Below, piece after piece: positions 1 to 8,640 of a stretch of DNA of 26,899 bases. How positions within the stretch are numbered: position 1 is the stretch's first letter; the number at the start of each line of letters is the position of its first letter. This DNA comes from JAGTVG01 sp964389805. Its GTDB lineage: Bacteria > Bacteroidota > Bacteroidia > Cytophagales > Cyclobacteriaceae. The notes beneath the pieces are model-generated. The model saw only the letters and a program-made list of their open reading frames with translations, was not told the origin of the DNA and did no database searches. The stretch covers positions 1 to 26,899 of the forward strand of contig CAYMFU010000180.1 of assembly GCA_964389805.1 (NCBI GenBank), read 5' to 3'. A program made the translations under genes and the position numbers.

Positions 1-2
1 AA

Positions 3-596
3 AACAAGAGTTTTCAATTTTGCCTGGAGAAAGTCGACAAGTATTTCAACAACAAAGGCAACCTGACATGTACAGTCGGCACATTCCCTGAAAAACACTC
101 GAAAGACTATTGCTGGGGAGGTTGTCCCGGTGCCTTGCAGGAAGCAATACATATTTATAAAACCTCCCAACCTGAAGTCCTAAGTAAGATCCAGAGTATC
201 CGATATGTTGTCGGTCATGTTGAGGGTGAATTAAACCTAAAAAATGGAGAAAAGGTATTATTTGCAGGTGATTGCACAAGTTTTAATGGAAAAATAAACG
301 GCACTCAGGTTAACATAGAAAGTAAATACAGGACGCATCGCGAGGTAGATATAAAGCATATCAAATCCAATGACCTGATCAGAAAAACACTTGCTGCTCT
401 TAAAAACGTTCTGCTCAATAGAAATAAAAGATACATAAGAGCCGATGGTTGTCCTGTTTCTGTAGGGGACCATGTCCATTATTTATCGAGTTTAGGTGGA
501 ATTAAAAATATGAACTTTCACCCCAAACTCATGCTCGGTGTAAATATTGCCTATTTAAAAATGAGGATCTATCGATTCATAAACGTACGTTTATAA
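3..596 (+). CDS. C-terminal part of a cysteine-rich protein of unrecognised family (5'-truncated by window edge)
   Basis: The frame is open from the left edge to the TAA at 594-596, giving 197 visible residues; the true start lies outside the window. A TTG at 135 could start translation, but the open frame upstream encodes matching protein-like sequence with cysteines, so I treat the gene as truncated. Visible cysteines (fragment numbering) are C7, C23, the C37-x3-C41 of YCWGGCPG, one in LFAGDCTSF and one in RADGCPVSV. This spread resembles proteins that hold a metal or iron-sulfur cluster, but no standard ferredoxin motif is present. I do not recognise the family; a DUF362-like or other Fe-S-associated protein is only a guess. 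It converges with the DUF4838 gene, with 158 bases between them that hold no convincing terminator. Confidence 0.6.
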   Translation, partial: NKSFQFCLEKVDKYFNNKGNLTCTVGTFPEKHSKDYCWGGCPGALQEAIHIYKTSQPEVLSKIQSIRYVVGHVEGELNLKNGEKVLFAGDCTSFNGKINGTQVNIESKYRTHREVDIKHIKSNDLIRKTLAALKNVLLNRNKRYIRADGCPVSVGDHVHYLSSLGGIKNMNFHPKLMLGVNIAYLKMRIYRFINVRL

Positions 597-754
597 GAAT
601 CAGATAATTTCTCCTAATTTTACGGGGAGCCCTTGATCAATACAAGTAATTGATTTAGAGGATATTAGTAATAAAAAAAGCAAAAAGAAATCCCAAGAAC
701 TGCCTGTATTTCGAAAACATTGAATTCATGTTTCGCTCCAATATTAGCCTTTCT

Positions 755-2998
755 TCATCTGACAATTATCTCATCCGCAAAGATCCAACTCGATGTACCT
801 GCTCCATGGTGCCATATAGGAGCTGTACCCATATTATCAGCAAGCACCTTAACATACCGTACTGCAACCGGATCAAAGTCTATAGAAAACGATTGTATGT
901 CATTGATCTTACTTTCTTTCGTTAAAGGCCTCTTATTCAACGATTTACCAAGAAAAATGTATTGATCACCATCCCGGGAATAATAATAACTTACTTCCGT
1001 AGGAAAGAAAACTACATGATTAACGACCTGCAAGAAATCGCAAGTCAAATGCACAACCTCTTGTTCCTCTTTCAGGTCAATAATTGCTTCGAGATCATTC
1101 CCTTCAAATCCCAGCCAGTTTGCGAAGAAGCTGGCTCCTCCAAAAGCTCCGTTAGTAAGTGTTTGTGGATCTTCATTTGCATATTTTTTTGGTGATTGCA
1201 ATAATGATACTGATTTATTTACTGCGATATTATCTTCTCCTGCCCTATTGAGTGTATACTTATAAAAATTCAGATATTCTTCTACTGTGAATCTCATTTC
1301 ATTCATAAAGGTTATATCGGCTTCCTCACAGGTTTGTTTGAACCTGTTTATCCTTTCTTCAAGCCCTTCTGAAATCTCTTTCTGCCCATTCAGTCCAATT
1401 GACGTCAAACTGAATGATTCCGGATCGTTTAACCTGGCTGCTTCAAGGATCGCATAATCAACACTTAAACGGGCCCTGTTCACTCTTTTCAATACTTCAG
1501 GTTTCCCAGACACCGCTATAACTGCTTCATCATACCAGGCATCATATTGTTTCAATAATTCCGGCCTTAAAAATGACTTAAATCCCTGGGCTGGGTCACC
1601 ATATAGGAACAGGAAGAAATCCTGATCTTTTCCCAATTCCTCATGGATTGTAGATATATAGTTCTGAACATATGGAGCGGCTTCGTCATAATATCCATTT
1701 AAAAAGTCCGTAATTATTGAATCCTGGTTGACATCCGGATCCCAAAGCAATTTGGCTGTAAGATATGACCTCAACTCAAACAATTCGCTTGGATTATGGC
1801 TATGTTGCTCAAAGATCCACCTGGCATTGTTATTTCTAAACAATTGAATGTTTGGCTGAAGTGTATATATATTAGGAAATGGAGCCAGAAAATTTGTAAA
1901 CTGAGTAGTGTAATCCCAAATCCTGACATTGTCAGTCAGCTTTCCCCAAGCTATCAGATCTTCTGCAAAATCTATACATTTCTCATCTATGGGAGCACTT
2001 CGATCACATTCAATCGAACATAACGTAATGAGCACATTTCTTCCCGGCTTAATATGCGCAGGCGCTTTTCGTGTATATTGATAGGCCAGCGTAGAGATCA
2101 TTTTATCAGGAAACTGTTCTGCCACCTTATTCACAAAAAAAATCATGGTACCTGATGGAGAACCTTCCCTTTCATCGATCAAATTACAATTTTCACATTG
2201 GCAATACTGCTGATTATCGTCCTGACTAACAGAAATGACCTCTGATTCTGGAAATGCTTCCAGCATTGAAGCCACCTTCTCCGTTACTATCCTTAAAACA
2301 TCCGGATTAGTCAGGCATAACTGGGTCGGGATTCGTTTGCCGTTTCTTAAAGCATAATACTCTGGGTGTGATCCATAATACTCATCTGCTGGCAGAAAAC
2401 GATGGAAAGTATGTACCCTCGCATCCGGCACATAGCGTGGAAAAGCTTCATAAGTGGTTTTTCTTTTATCCGCAAAATCGTGATTTTCATAATATAGTTT
2501 TGAATGAACAGTTCGGGTGGTAACAGGCGGTGAATAACGACAATTTGTACTTCTGGGAATGGATACCTTGCCCTCTTTCGGGATCAGTTCAACTCCAGGA
2601 GAATAGAACCGGCAGCCCAGGTTGTTTTCGATAAAGGTATAAACAGCGTATAAGGTTGATTTAGAGTTGCCTCCAAAAATATATATATCATCATCCTGAA
2701 CTTTGAATAAAATCTCCTCAGGTTTAATGTCCTGGACCATCATATCTTCAAAATTACCGATAAAGATGTTGGTGTTAGTCGCAGCCATTTCTTTCTCCAT
2801 GATTGGTATCTGTACCCCACTAATCTTTTTCAAATAATATTGCAGTTCTTCGGCAGCTTTTATTTCATTGCTGTCGGCTCCATTGGGCAGAACAATACTA
2901 TATGTTGTTGAGCCCTCCAGAATAATAACTATATCAGATGTTGTACAACTCAAAAAGGCCAGAAAAATCAACGGAAAAAACAAAAAATTCAGTTTCAT
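755..2998 (-). CDS. DUF4838 lipoprotein with GH67/GH20-like N-terminus and C-terminal discoidin-like domain
   Basis: A 747-residue exported protein. The first 18 residues form a lipoprotein signal with lipobox LAFLSC (C18 is the lipidation site), so it is probably anchored to the outer membrane. Residues about 25-150 resemble the alpha/beta domain that precedes catalytic domains in GH67 and GH20 enzymes (IKAAEELQYYLKKISG). Residues about 170-480 look like DUF4838, with the typical SVSQDDNQQYCQCENC and SGTMIFFVNKVAEQFP segments. The last 150 residues resemble the discoidin-like C-terminus of hexosaminidases (NWLGFEGNDLEAIIDL and IWHHGAGTSSWIFADEI). A role in binding or cleaving glycans at the cell surface is inferred; DUF4838 proteins have no settled reaction that I can name. 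The upstream gene on the same strand ends 122 bases away. Confidence 0.85.
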   Translation of the reverse strand: MKLNFLFFPLIFLAFLSCTTSDIVIILEGSTTYSIVLPNGADSNEIKAAEELQYYLKKISGVQIPIMEKEMAATNTNIFIGNFEDMMVQDIKPEEILFKVQDDDIYIFGGNSKSTLYAVYTFIENNLGCRFYSPGVELIPKEGKVSIPRSTNCRYSPPVTTRTVHSKLYYENHDFADKRKTTYEAFPRYVPDARVHTFHRFLPADEYYGSHPEYYALRNGKRIPTQLCLTNPDVLRIVTEKVASMLEAFPESEVISVSQDDNQQYCQCENCNLIDEREGSPSGTMIFFVNKVAEQFPDKMISTLAYQYTRKAPAHIKPGRNVLITLCSIECDRSAPIDEKCIDFAEDLIAWGKLTDNVRIWDYTTQFTNFLAPFPNIYTLQPNIQLFRNNNARWIFEQHSHNPSELFELRSYLTAKLLWDPDVNQDSIITDFLNGYYDEAAPYVQNYISTIHEELGKDQDFFLFLYGDPAQGFKSFLRPELLKQYDAWYDEAVIAVSGKPEVLKRVNRARLSVDYAILEAARLNDPESFSLTSIGLNGQKEISEGLEERINRFKQTCEEADITFMNEMRFTVEEYLNFYKYTLNRAGEDNIAVNKSVSLLQSPKKYANEDPQTLTNGAFGGASFFANWLGFEGNDLEAIIDLKEEQEVVHLTCDFLQVVNHVVFFPTEVSYYYSRDGDQYIFLGKSLNKRPLTKESKINDIQSFSIDFDPVAVRYVKVLADNMGTAPIWHHGAGTSSWIFADEIIVR

Positions 2999-3034
2999 GA
3001 TAAGAGTTTATAAATTAAAAATAAAAAACACAGG

Positions 3035-3059
3035 AACAGCCCTATAAAGATAGGGTGTT
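3035..3059 (-). terminator. Possible terminator hairpin after the MG2/plug gene
   Basis: CCCTAT (3040-3045) and ATAGGG (3050-3055) pair around an AAAG loop. AACA (3035-3038) and TGTT (3056-3059) extend the stem past a single unpaired G. Read on the minus strand it lies 62 bases after the stop of the MG2/plug gene, and a TTTTTT run follows about ten bases after the stem. The offset T run makes it an imperfect intrinsic terminator. It also lies 37 bases upstream of the DUF4838 start, so a role as an intercistronic structure is possible. Confidence 0.4.
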
Positions 3060-3120
3060 TTAAGAGTATTTGAAATTATAAAATTTGATTTGCCAACATG
3101 TTGTTTGATCGGATAGTGAA

Positions 3121-5631
3121 TCATTCAACTGAAAAGTAATATTCCTTAGTTAATGGAATTCCATCATAGGTCATTCCTTCGATCTCCACCCTGTAATTTG
3201 CCCGTTCATCTGATGAATAGAATGAAAATCCAATATTACCCTGATGGTCTGTTGTCAGTGAAGGATTCCAGTATAAAGTTCTTCGAAAATCAGGTTTCAC
3301 ATGCTTTTCTTCAGGTATACCATAGTCGGGAGTATAAAATTCCCTGGCCCTGAAATATCCGGGATAGGCAAAATTATGCACCCAATCCGGCTCTTCAGTA
3401 GTGTATACGGGTTGCCGCTCCCTTGTAAAGACTACAATGGCTCCTCCCATTGAACCTGATCCATATATAGAAGCGCCTACTGATGATAATATATCAATAA
3501 AATCAATTTCAGATACGGGAAAATAATACATGAATTCACTTGTCACTTCTATTCCATCGAGGATCAATAAGGCACTGCTATTCCCGGCAATAGATCTCTG
3601 ACCACGTATTATTACATCAATCTCTGGAGGCGCACCCCGATACGATACGTTTGGATAGTATTTCCTAACTAATTGAAAAAATAATAAGCCCTGTTCGGAT
3701 ACAGGAATAGAATCCATCACAATTCTTCGTGTGGGTTGGCCATGCAGCTTACCCGGTCGGTAGAAAGGATCGTCCATATCAATTTTCTTATCCTCTACTA
3801 AAATCTCATTTAACACAATGGTTTTACCCTCGAAGGAAGAATCAATCCTGAATATCAGGTCATTCAATTCATAATAATCTGAATACTCAATACTTTCACT
3901 CCGTGGAAGTTCAGGCCATAATTCCGGTTCTAATGTGGCAAATGGCTTGTGGTCAATTTTAATGGCTAGCCTTTTTCGGATTTCCTGAGATTTCCTTTTC
4001 TTCTTTTTACCTTCAGTCCCGGAGTTTTCCCATGCCTGCATAACCACTTGGGTTGTATCATATATATCAATCCCTGAAAATTGGAAATGGCCTTTCTCAT
4101 CCGTTTCAACTTCATTGAAATAAAACTGGCCTTCATATATAAAAAGTCTTACTTTCCCAACTGAAGGTTTTGTTAGCTTAATATTTTCAAAGACGTTTCC
4201 TTCAAAATTAAAACCGTATTCAGAATTATATAGCAGCTGAACATTTTCCTCCTTCACAATTTCCTGCCATACAAATCTTCTCCAGCCATGGGTTAATAAT
4301 AAATTATCAAGTAACTCTGAACGATCTGCATTTTCAAGATCAAAATAGTAGCCTGGATTTTCAATATATCCCTTCAAATCTGATTCCAGATTAAAATAAC
4401 TAATGATATCTCCATTATTCCTGTTTTTTGAGAAAATCGAATCATTTACGATTGAAACACAAATATTGGTTAAGGGGTATGCCCCATCCAGGTCTTCACA
4501 ATGAATGTTGAAGTCTATTTTCTCGCGTCGTCTATACCTTTTTTTAGAAGTTCCGACTATGAAATTCACCACATCAGTTTCATTTTCAGAATACACAAGT
4601 CTTTCACATTGGGGTATTCCCTGAGCATCAAAAAACGTGAATTGAATTATTCCATTGGGTATATCTTTAATACTAAACACAGAATAAATGAAGTCCTGGT
4701 CAGGTTCAGCATGAATCGTAATGAATGGAAATCCTCTGAATTGACCAATTATAAAAGAATTATCCATATTAATACCCATATTATTCCGAACCCAGACATA
4801 AATTCTATCACCACTTAATTTGAGGTGCATTGCGTAACTCTTCTCTAATCCATCAGGGAGGTCATAAATATACTCTTCCCCTCTAAACTTAACATGCGCG
4901 AAGTATTTGTCACCGCTCTCAGGTGTGAAAGAAAACAATCCCATTCCAAATTTCCTGGTTTCAAAGTCAAGAATCTCCTCCCCATTCCCATTTTTAATGA
5001 CTCCATTTATATCAATCCCCTTTTTGCCGTCTGTGGTACTCTTAAAAGCTACAAAATTCTGAATCCCTGTGACCATGTTTCCTCCCTCAGGAAAAAATTC
5101 CATTTTAAGAGGTTTTGCATTTTCGTTCCCTGATATATCATCTGATATGTCCAGATTATCTGTTTGTTCAATCACACCCTGGCTTTTAGCAATAACACGT
5201 ATTGGTTTTCTATAATAAAAAGCCGGGTCAAAATTCATCATATACCTGGTATATGCTTTCAATATATATTTCCCGGGACTACTTTGAGAAGGGATCTTAA
5301 AATCTCCCCACCCAAGCCCTGCCTGCATATGTATTGATTGACGATTTATAATCCTACCTTGATTACTTATTAATTCCACATATAATACTTCAGTAATACT
5401 ATCCGGCACGTGATTGGGCCCCATCATCAGATAGGCTTTGTACCATATGTCTTCACCAGGAAAATAATTTGATTTGTCGGTTTGCAGGTATACTTTTTCC
5501 TGGGGAAAAGACCAGGAATAGTTTAACAGGCTTTGAATAATCTCCGGGTCTTCCGGACCACTATTAAAAAGAAGGGAAATGAAAAATAAAAATGAATTTA
5601 TACTATTAAAAATCATATGCACAATACTCAC
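3121..5631 (-). CDS. MG2-domain protein with TonB-receptor plug-like domain, no barrel
   Basis: An 836-residue exported protein. The N-terminus has a hydrophobic signal (FLFFISLLF); ATG codons at 5631 and 5616 are both possible starts. Residues about 40-145 look like an MG2 macroglobulin domain (EKVYLQTDKSNYFPGEDIWY, GKYILKAYTRYM). The middle holds further beta-rich segments. Residues about 628-740 look like the TonB-dependent receptor plug, with ALLILDGIEV and ASIYGSGSMGGAIVVFTR. The last 95 residues return to a macroglobulin-like strand pattern. A 22-strand barrel cannot fit after the plug, so this is the Bacteroidota family of plug-containing, barrel-less envelope proteins and not a transporter. 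Its function is unknown; cell-surface assembly or ligand capture is a guess. It lies 81 bases after the phosphatase gene. Confidence 0.85.
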   Translation of the reverse strand: MSIVHMIFNSINSFLFFISLLFNSGPEDPEIIQSLLNYSWSFPQEKVYLQTDKSNYFPGEDIWYKAYLMMGPNHVPDSITEVLYVELISNQGRIINRQSIHMQAGLGWGDFKIPSQSSPGKYILKAYTRYMMNFDPAFYYRKPIRVIAKSQGVIEQTDNLDISDDISGNENAKPLKMEFFPEGGNMVTGIQNFVAFKSTTDGKKGIDINGVIKNGNGEEILDFETRKFGMGLFSFTPESGDKYFAHVKFRGEEYIYDLPDGLEKSYAMHLKLSGDRIYVWVRNNMGINMDNSFIIGQFRGFPFITIHAEPDQDFIYSVFSIKDIPNGIIQFTFFDAQGIPQCERLVYSENETDVVNFIVGTSKKRYRRREKIDFNIHCEDLDGAYPLTNICVSIVNDSIFSKNRNNGDIISYFNLESDLKGYIENPGYYFDLENADRSELLDNLLLTHGWRRFVWQEIVKEENVQLLYNSEYGFNFEGNVFENIKLTKPSVGKVRLFIYEGQFYFNEVETDEKGHFQFSGIDIYDTTQVVMQAWENSGTEGKKKKRKSQEIRKRLAIKIDHKPFATLEPELWPELPRSESIEYSDYYELNDLIFRIDSSFEGKTIVLNEILVEDKKIDMDDPFYRPGKLHGQPTRRIVMDSIPVSEQGLLFFQLVRKYYPNVSYRGAPPEIDVIIRGQRSIAGNSSALLILDGIEVTSEFMYYFPVSEIDFIDILSSVGASIYGSGSMGGAIVVFTRERQPVYTTEEPDWVHNFAYPGYFRAREFYTPDYGIPEEKHVKPDFRRTLYWNPSLTTDHQGNIGFSFYSSDERANYRVEIEGMTYDGIPLTKEYYFSVE

Positions 5632-5712
5632 ATTTCAATAAAATGTACATCAATAATTTTGGATCATAATATATTGAATATTTCTTTAATAGAGGCTGTT
5701 CAGTGAGCTGAT

Positions 5713-7062
5713 TCAGTAAACACGCTTGTTGAATTCCTTTGTTATTGTGAAACTATCTTTGGTTTTTCCGAATTCATCCACAAAAACAGCAAGCAACAAG
5801 TTATCGCGAATCTCAATGGACATGGATCCATGGTAGTTCCCCTTGCAGACAGCCATGGCCGGATGATCGCAGGTTCCCGCAAGTGGGCGACTCCCGGAAA
5901 CTCCGCACACTATATACACGGTACCATAATTATCCTCCTTTTTCATAAAGGCCGATTTATTTTTCCTTTTTTCATTATCGTATTGAAGGATCATAGTGTC
6001 GGGATCAAAATCTTCAGAGTAACCATAATGTCCTTTTATCAGATAGGACCTTTCATATATATGGCTATGCCCACTCAACACAAGGTCAACTCCATAATTT
6101 TCAAGTATTGGCAGAATATTTTCCCGCATTTCTTTCATTCTTCTTCGGCTGTCCATGTCTATATCAGAATTATGAGTTCCTTTTGTATAGGGTGGATGGT
6201 GAAAATAAGCGATTTTCCAATTATGGTTATCATTTTCCAGGTCTCTTTGAAGCCATCTCGCCATATCACCAAAGATTTGCCGGGGGGTATCTTCGGAATC
6301 CAGTGAAATGAAATGAATATCTCCATAATTGTAGGAATAATAAGCTTCTGTACTGGATGGCTCTCCACCCGCTTCTCCATTGATTGGAACCGTAAACACA
6401 TCATAATACGGCCCTGATTCTGTTTCAGAATCTGCACTTCTCATGTCATGATTTCCAGGAGTTGGCCAGATCACCGTATTTCTCATCATATATTTATAGG
6501 TGTCTCCAAATATGCTTCTCTGAAATTCTTCATCTTTCCCAAAATGGTAGGCGATATCTCCGAGCATAAGCCATACATCCGTATGATAGCCTTTCCTGAA
6601 CTTCATATACGCATTTTTAACGTTCTCAGGTTCCCTGTCACCTGTACCAAAATCCCCAATGGCCCAGATATGAACCACTTCACTGAAATCCTGATCCGGG
6701 GAGGTCACAAAATAATATGTGGGATCATCCTCAATAAGCATCTCTTCTTCAGTACCCACCGCATAATAGTATTTAGTATGTTTTTTCAATCCTTCGATTT
6801 TGACTTCATGATCAACGACCTTCACACTATCATTAATAATCTTATTCAAGTTATCGGAATGGGTTCCATACAATATCCGGCTTGTTACAGGTTCGCTGGT
6901 TTTCCATTTGATAATAATACCTGAAGTAGTGCCTGATTGAAGATAAGGACCACGAAGTATCCGGACTTCCTCAGAATCTTGCTTATCTGCTACTGCGCGA
7001 GTATTTGTAACCGTTACTATAAACAGAAAAAATATCGTCAATATTGACGTTCTGTAAATCAC
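5713..7062 (-). CDS. Secreted purple-acid-phosphatase-like metallophosphoesterase
   Basis: A 449-residue protein with a signal peptide (ILTIFFLFIVTVTNTRA), an Ig/fibronectin-like N-terminal domain (about 33-120, PYLQSGTTSGIIIKWKT) and a calcineurin-like catalytic domain. The full set of metal ligands is visible: D137 (GDFG), D169 and Y172 (GDIAY), N204/H205 (GNHD), H288 (FHHPPY), H332 and H334 (GHSH). The tyrosine in GDxxY is the mark of purple acid phosphatases, which hydrolyse phosphate monoesters at a dimetal site. The start codon is GTG at 7060-7062; no better in-frame start is visible. The likely location is the periplasm or cell surface. It sits between two exported-protein genes on the same strand; the substrate is unknown. 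Confidence 0.9.
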   Translation of the reverse strand: MIYRTSILTIFFLFIVTVTNTRAVADKQDSEEVRILRGPYLQSGTTSGIIIKWKTSEPVTSRILYGTHSDNLNKIINDSVKVVDHEVKIEGLKKHTKYYYAVGTEEEMLIEDDPTYYFVTSPDQDFSEVVHIWAIGDFGTGDREPENVKNAYMKFRKGYHTDVWLMLGDIAYHFGKDEEFQRSIFGDTYKYMMRNTVIWPTPGNHDMRSADSETESGPYYDVFTVPINGEAGGEPSSTEAYYSYNYGDIHFISLDSEDTPRQIFGDMARWLQRDLENDNHNWKIAYFHHPPYTKGTHNSDIDMDSRRRMKEMRENILPILENYGVDLVLSGHSHIYERSYLIKGHYGYSEDFDPDTMILQYDNEKRKNKSAFMKKEDNYGTVYIVCGVSGSRPLAGTCDHPAMAVCKGNYHGSMSIEIRDNLLLAVFVDEFGKTKDSFTITKEFNKRVY

Positions 7063-7160
7063 AATGCCCGGGATTGGTTTATTTAATCAATTTACGAAAA
7101 AAAATTTAAAGCTTCAATAATCTACCAAATTATACCTGGATATTTTAATCAATAATTCGG

Positions 7161-8429
7161 CTATTCAGCAATTTTATAGGCCGCTAGTTCTTTACCATGC
7201 CGGAGATAAAGTACTCCGTTTTTTATGGAAGGATGCGCCCAATGAGGCCCGGTTCCAAATTTATTCCTGAATGTGCTGACTATTTTCAGATCTTGTGGAC
7301 CGGGTTGAGCGAGTGCCACTGTACCCCGCCTTTCATCATAAAGATAGAACATGTCGTCAGCCTCGATAATTGCCCCTTTTGTTTCCCATTCTTTTTCGTA
7401 CATGACATCACCCGTATTCCAGTCCAGACAGACCCAATTCCCTTTGCTGTTATTGATCCAGTTTGAGCCATAGATATAGCCCTCATAATAAATAACACCT
7501 CCATGATGCGTATCCAGTACGGGTTGCTTCCAGGCCAAGGTTATCTCATTTCCGTCTTCTGATAAATTAAACATAACGGAAGTATGATCATATCCGCTGG
7601 TAATAAACAATTTTCCATCCTGAAAAACCGGTGTCACGCAATTGATAAAAGGCGCTTCAGGATGAAATCCCGGAGGATCGAGATCGCCATATTTATATGT
7701 CCATAGTATTTCTCCATTATCTGAGTTCACGCCAACAAGATAATTCCTGGTGATATTCGCAATGATCTTTCTGCCCTTGTGTTCTATTAAAATGGGTGAT
7801 ACATAAGCTGTAGAATCCTCAAGGCTTTCCGATTTCCAGAGCAGTTCGCCTGTGTATTTATCAAGAGCCACGATGGTTGTCTCAGAGCCTCCAGGCGTAT
7901 ATATTACTTTGTCATCTACCAACAAGGGTGATTCAGCAATCTCCCAGGCAGCAAATTCCCCTCCAAATGCTCTGAGTGCCTCTAAACTCCAAAGAATTTC
8001 CTGCCTATCCTTATCAATACAAACTACCTGTCCACGGCAACTAATAACATATATTCGATTACCTTCTATCGTAGGTGTCCCCCGGGTTTCAGGAAAGGAC
8101 TGTTCACAAGCCAGGCCATAGGGTATCTGCCAGAGTTGCTCCCCATTTGTGTTAATAGCAGTAAGAAATTCAATACTGTCCTTTTTCCCCGAAACATAAA
8201 CGATATCATTGCTAATGGTGGCTGAAGAATACCCATCTCCAATTCCTTCAAATGACCACAATAGTTCAGGACCATTTACCGGCCATGATTTCATCAAGTT
8301 CTTCTCCGGGTAGTGTCCATTCCTGTCCGGGCCTCTCCATTGTTCAATATCATCCGATGCAAAAAGACTTTTCGAAATCAATAAAAAAAATATTATAAAT
8401 TTTGAGTATTTCATATTAGTAAGTTTCAT
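7161..8429 (-). CDS. Secreted PQQ-like beta-propeller protein (C-terminus like the edge fragment)
   Basis: A 422-residue protein. A signal peptide (FIIFFLLISKSLFA) precedes the entry motif QWRGPDRNG, and then repeated propeller blades with LLWSFE, ILWSLE, LLWKSE and ILWTYK strands. Starts at 8429 and 8414 (MKYSK) are both ATG; the second gives a more compact signal. The C-terminus FGTGPHWAHPSI closely matches SGTGPHWAHPYI in the propeller that begins the redox operon at the right edge, so the two are paralogues. Annotation pipelines call this family PQQ-binding-like or alcohol dehydrogenase, but no vicinal cysteine pair or other proof of PQQ binding is seen. It is divergent from the propeller at 8641. 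Confidence 0.85.
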   Translation of the reverse strand: MKLTNMKYSKFIIFFLLISKSLFASDDIEQWRGPDRNGHYPEKNLMKSWPVNGPELLWSFEGIGDGYSSATISNDIVYVSGKKDSIEFLTAINTNGEQLWQIPYGLACEQSFPETRGTPTIEGNRIYVISCRGQVVCIDKDRQEILWSLEALRAFGGEFAAWEIAESPLLVDDKVIYTPGGSETTIVALDKYTGELLWKSESLEDSTAYVSPILIEHKGRKIIANITRNYLVGVNSDNGEILWTYKYGDLDPPGFHPEAPFINCVTPVFQDGKLFITSGYDHTSVMFNLSEDGNEITLAWKQPVLDTHHGGVIYYEGYIYGSNWINNSKGNWVCLDWNTGDVMYEKEWETKGAIIEADDMFYLYDERRGTVALAQPGPQDLKIVSTFRNKFGTGPHWAHPSIKNGVLYLRHGKELAAYKIAE

Positions 8430-8470
8430 AAAAATAAATGAATTCCCCTTATATTATACTTTAAATGTGA

Positions 8471-8480
8471 TGCCGTATAC
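8471..8480 (-). promoter_or_regulatory. Candidate operator half-pair, site 1 (TATACGGCA facing the 7161-8429 propeller)
   Basis: TGCCGTATAC on the plus strand, read as GTATACGGCA toward the minus-strand propeller, 42 bases before its start. Reading toward the gene, TTTG stands just before the motif, and a TATAAT sequence follows about 14 bases after it. It is an exact inverted copy of 8571-8580. The pairing suggests a shared regulator or promoter element; this is inferred from the symmetry alone. Confidence 0.35.
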
Positions 8481-8570
8481 TCAAACAGGATCCAAAAACA
8501 GAAAAAGTATCTTGCTAATATTCGTAAACACGTCTTTAGCGTTTCGAAAACCAAAAAATATTTATAATTT

Positions 8571-8580
8571 GTATACGGCA
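8571..8580 (+). promoter_or_regulatory. Candidate operator half-pair, site 2 (GTATACGGCA facing the 8641-9990 propeller)
   Basis: GTATACGGCA reads toward the plus-strand propeller, 60 bases before its ATG, and is also preceded by TTTG. With the copy at 8471-8480 it places the same element at a similar distance from both divergent genes. The rest of the 8430-8640 region is AT-rich, and I see no clear core promoter matching the Bacteroidota TAnnTTTG element exactly. Confidence 0.35.
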
Positions 8581-8640
8581 AATATAACAAGTAGGATATC
8601 ATCTTTTATAAAATTCTCTGAACCATAAATTTCTATCACT

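Noticed and set aside
636..654. Small hairpin ATCAAT-(7)-ATTGAT after the left-edge gene
   Set aside because: The stem is only six AT-rich pairs and is followed by no T run, so it is too weak to call a terminator.
5830..6306. Long open frames on the plus strand opposite the phosphatase gene (also 6448-6924 and 6108-6311)
   Set aside because: They are shadows of a gene with full catalytic motifs on the other strand and show no protein-like domain of their own.
7036..7049. Perfect 14-base palindrome CGTCAATATTGACG near the start of the phosphatase gene
   Set aside because: About one or two such palindromes are expected by chance in a window of this size, and it lies inside the signal-peptide codons with no second copy seen.
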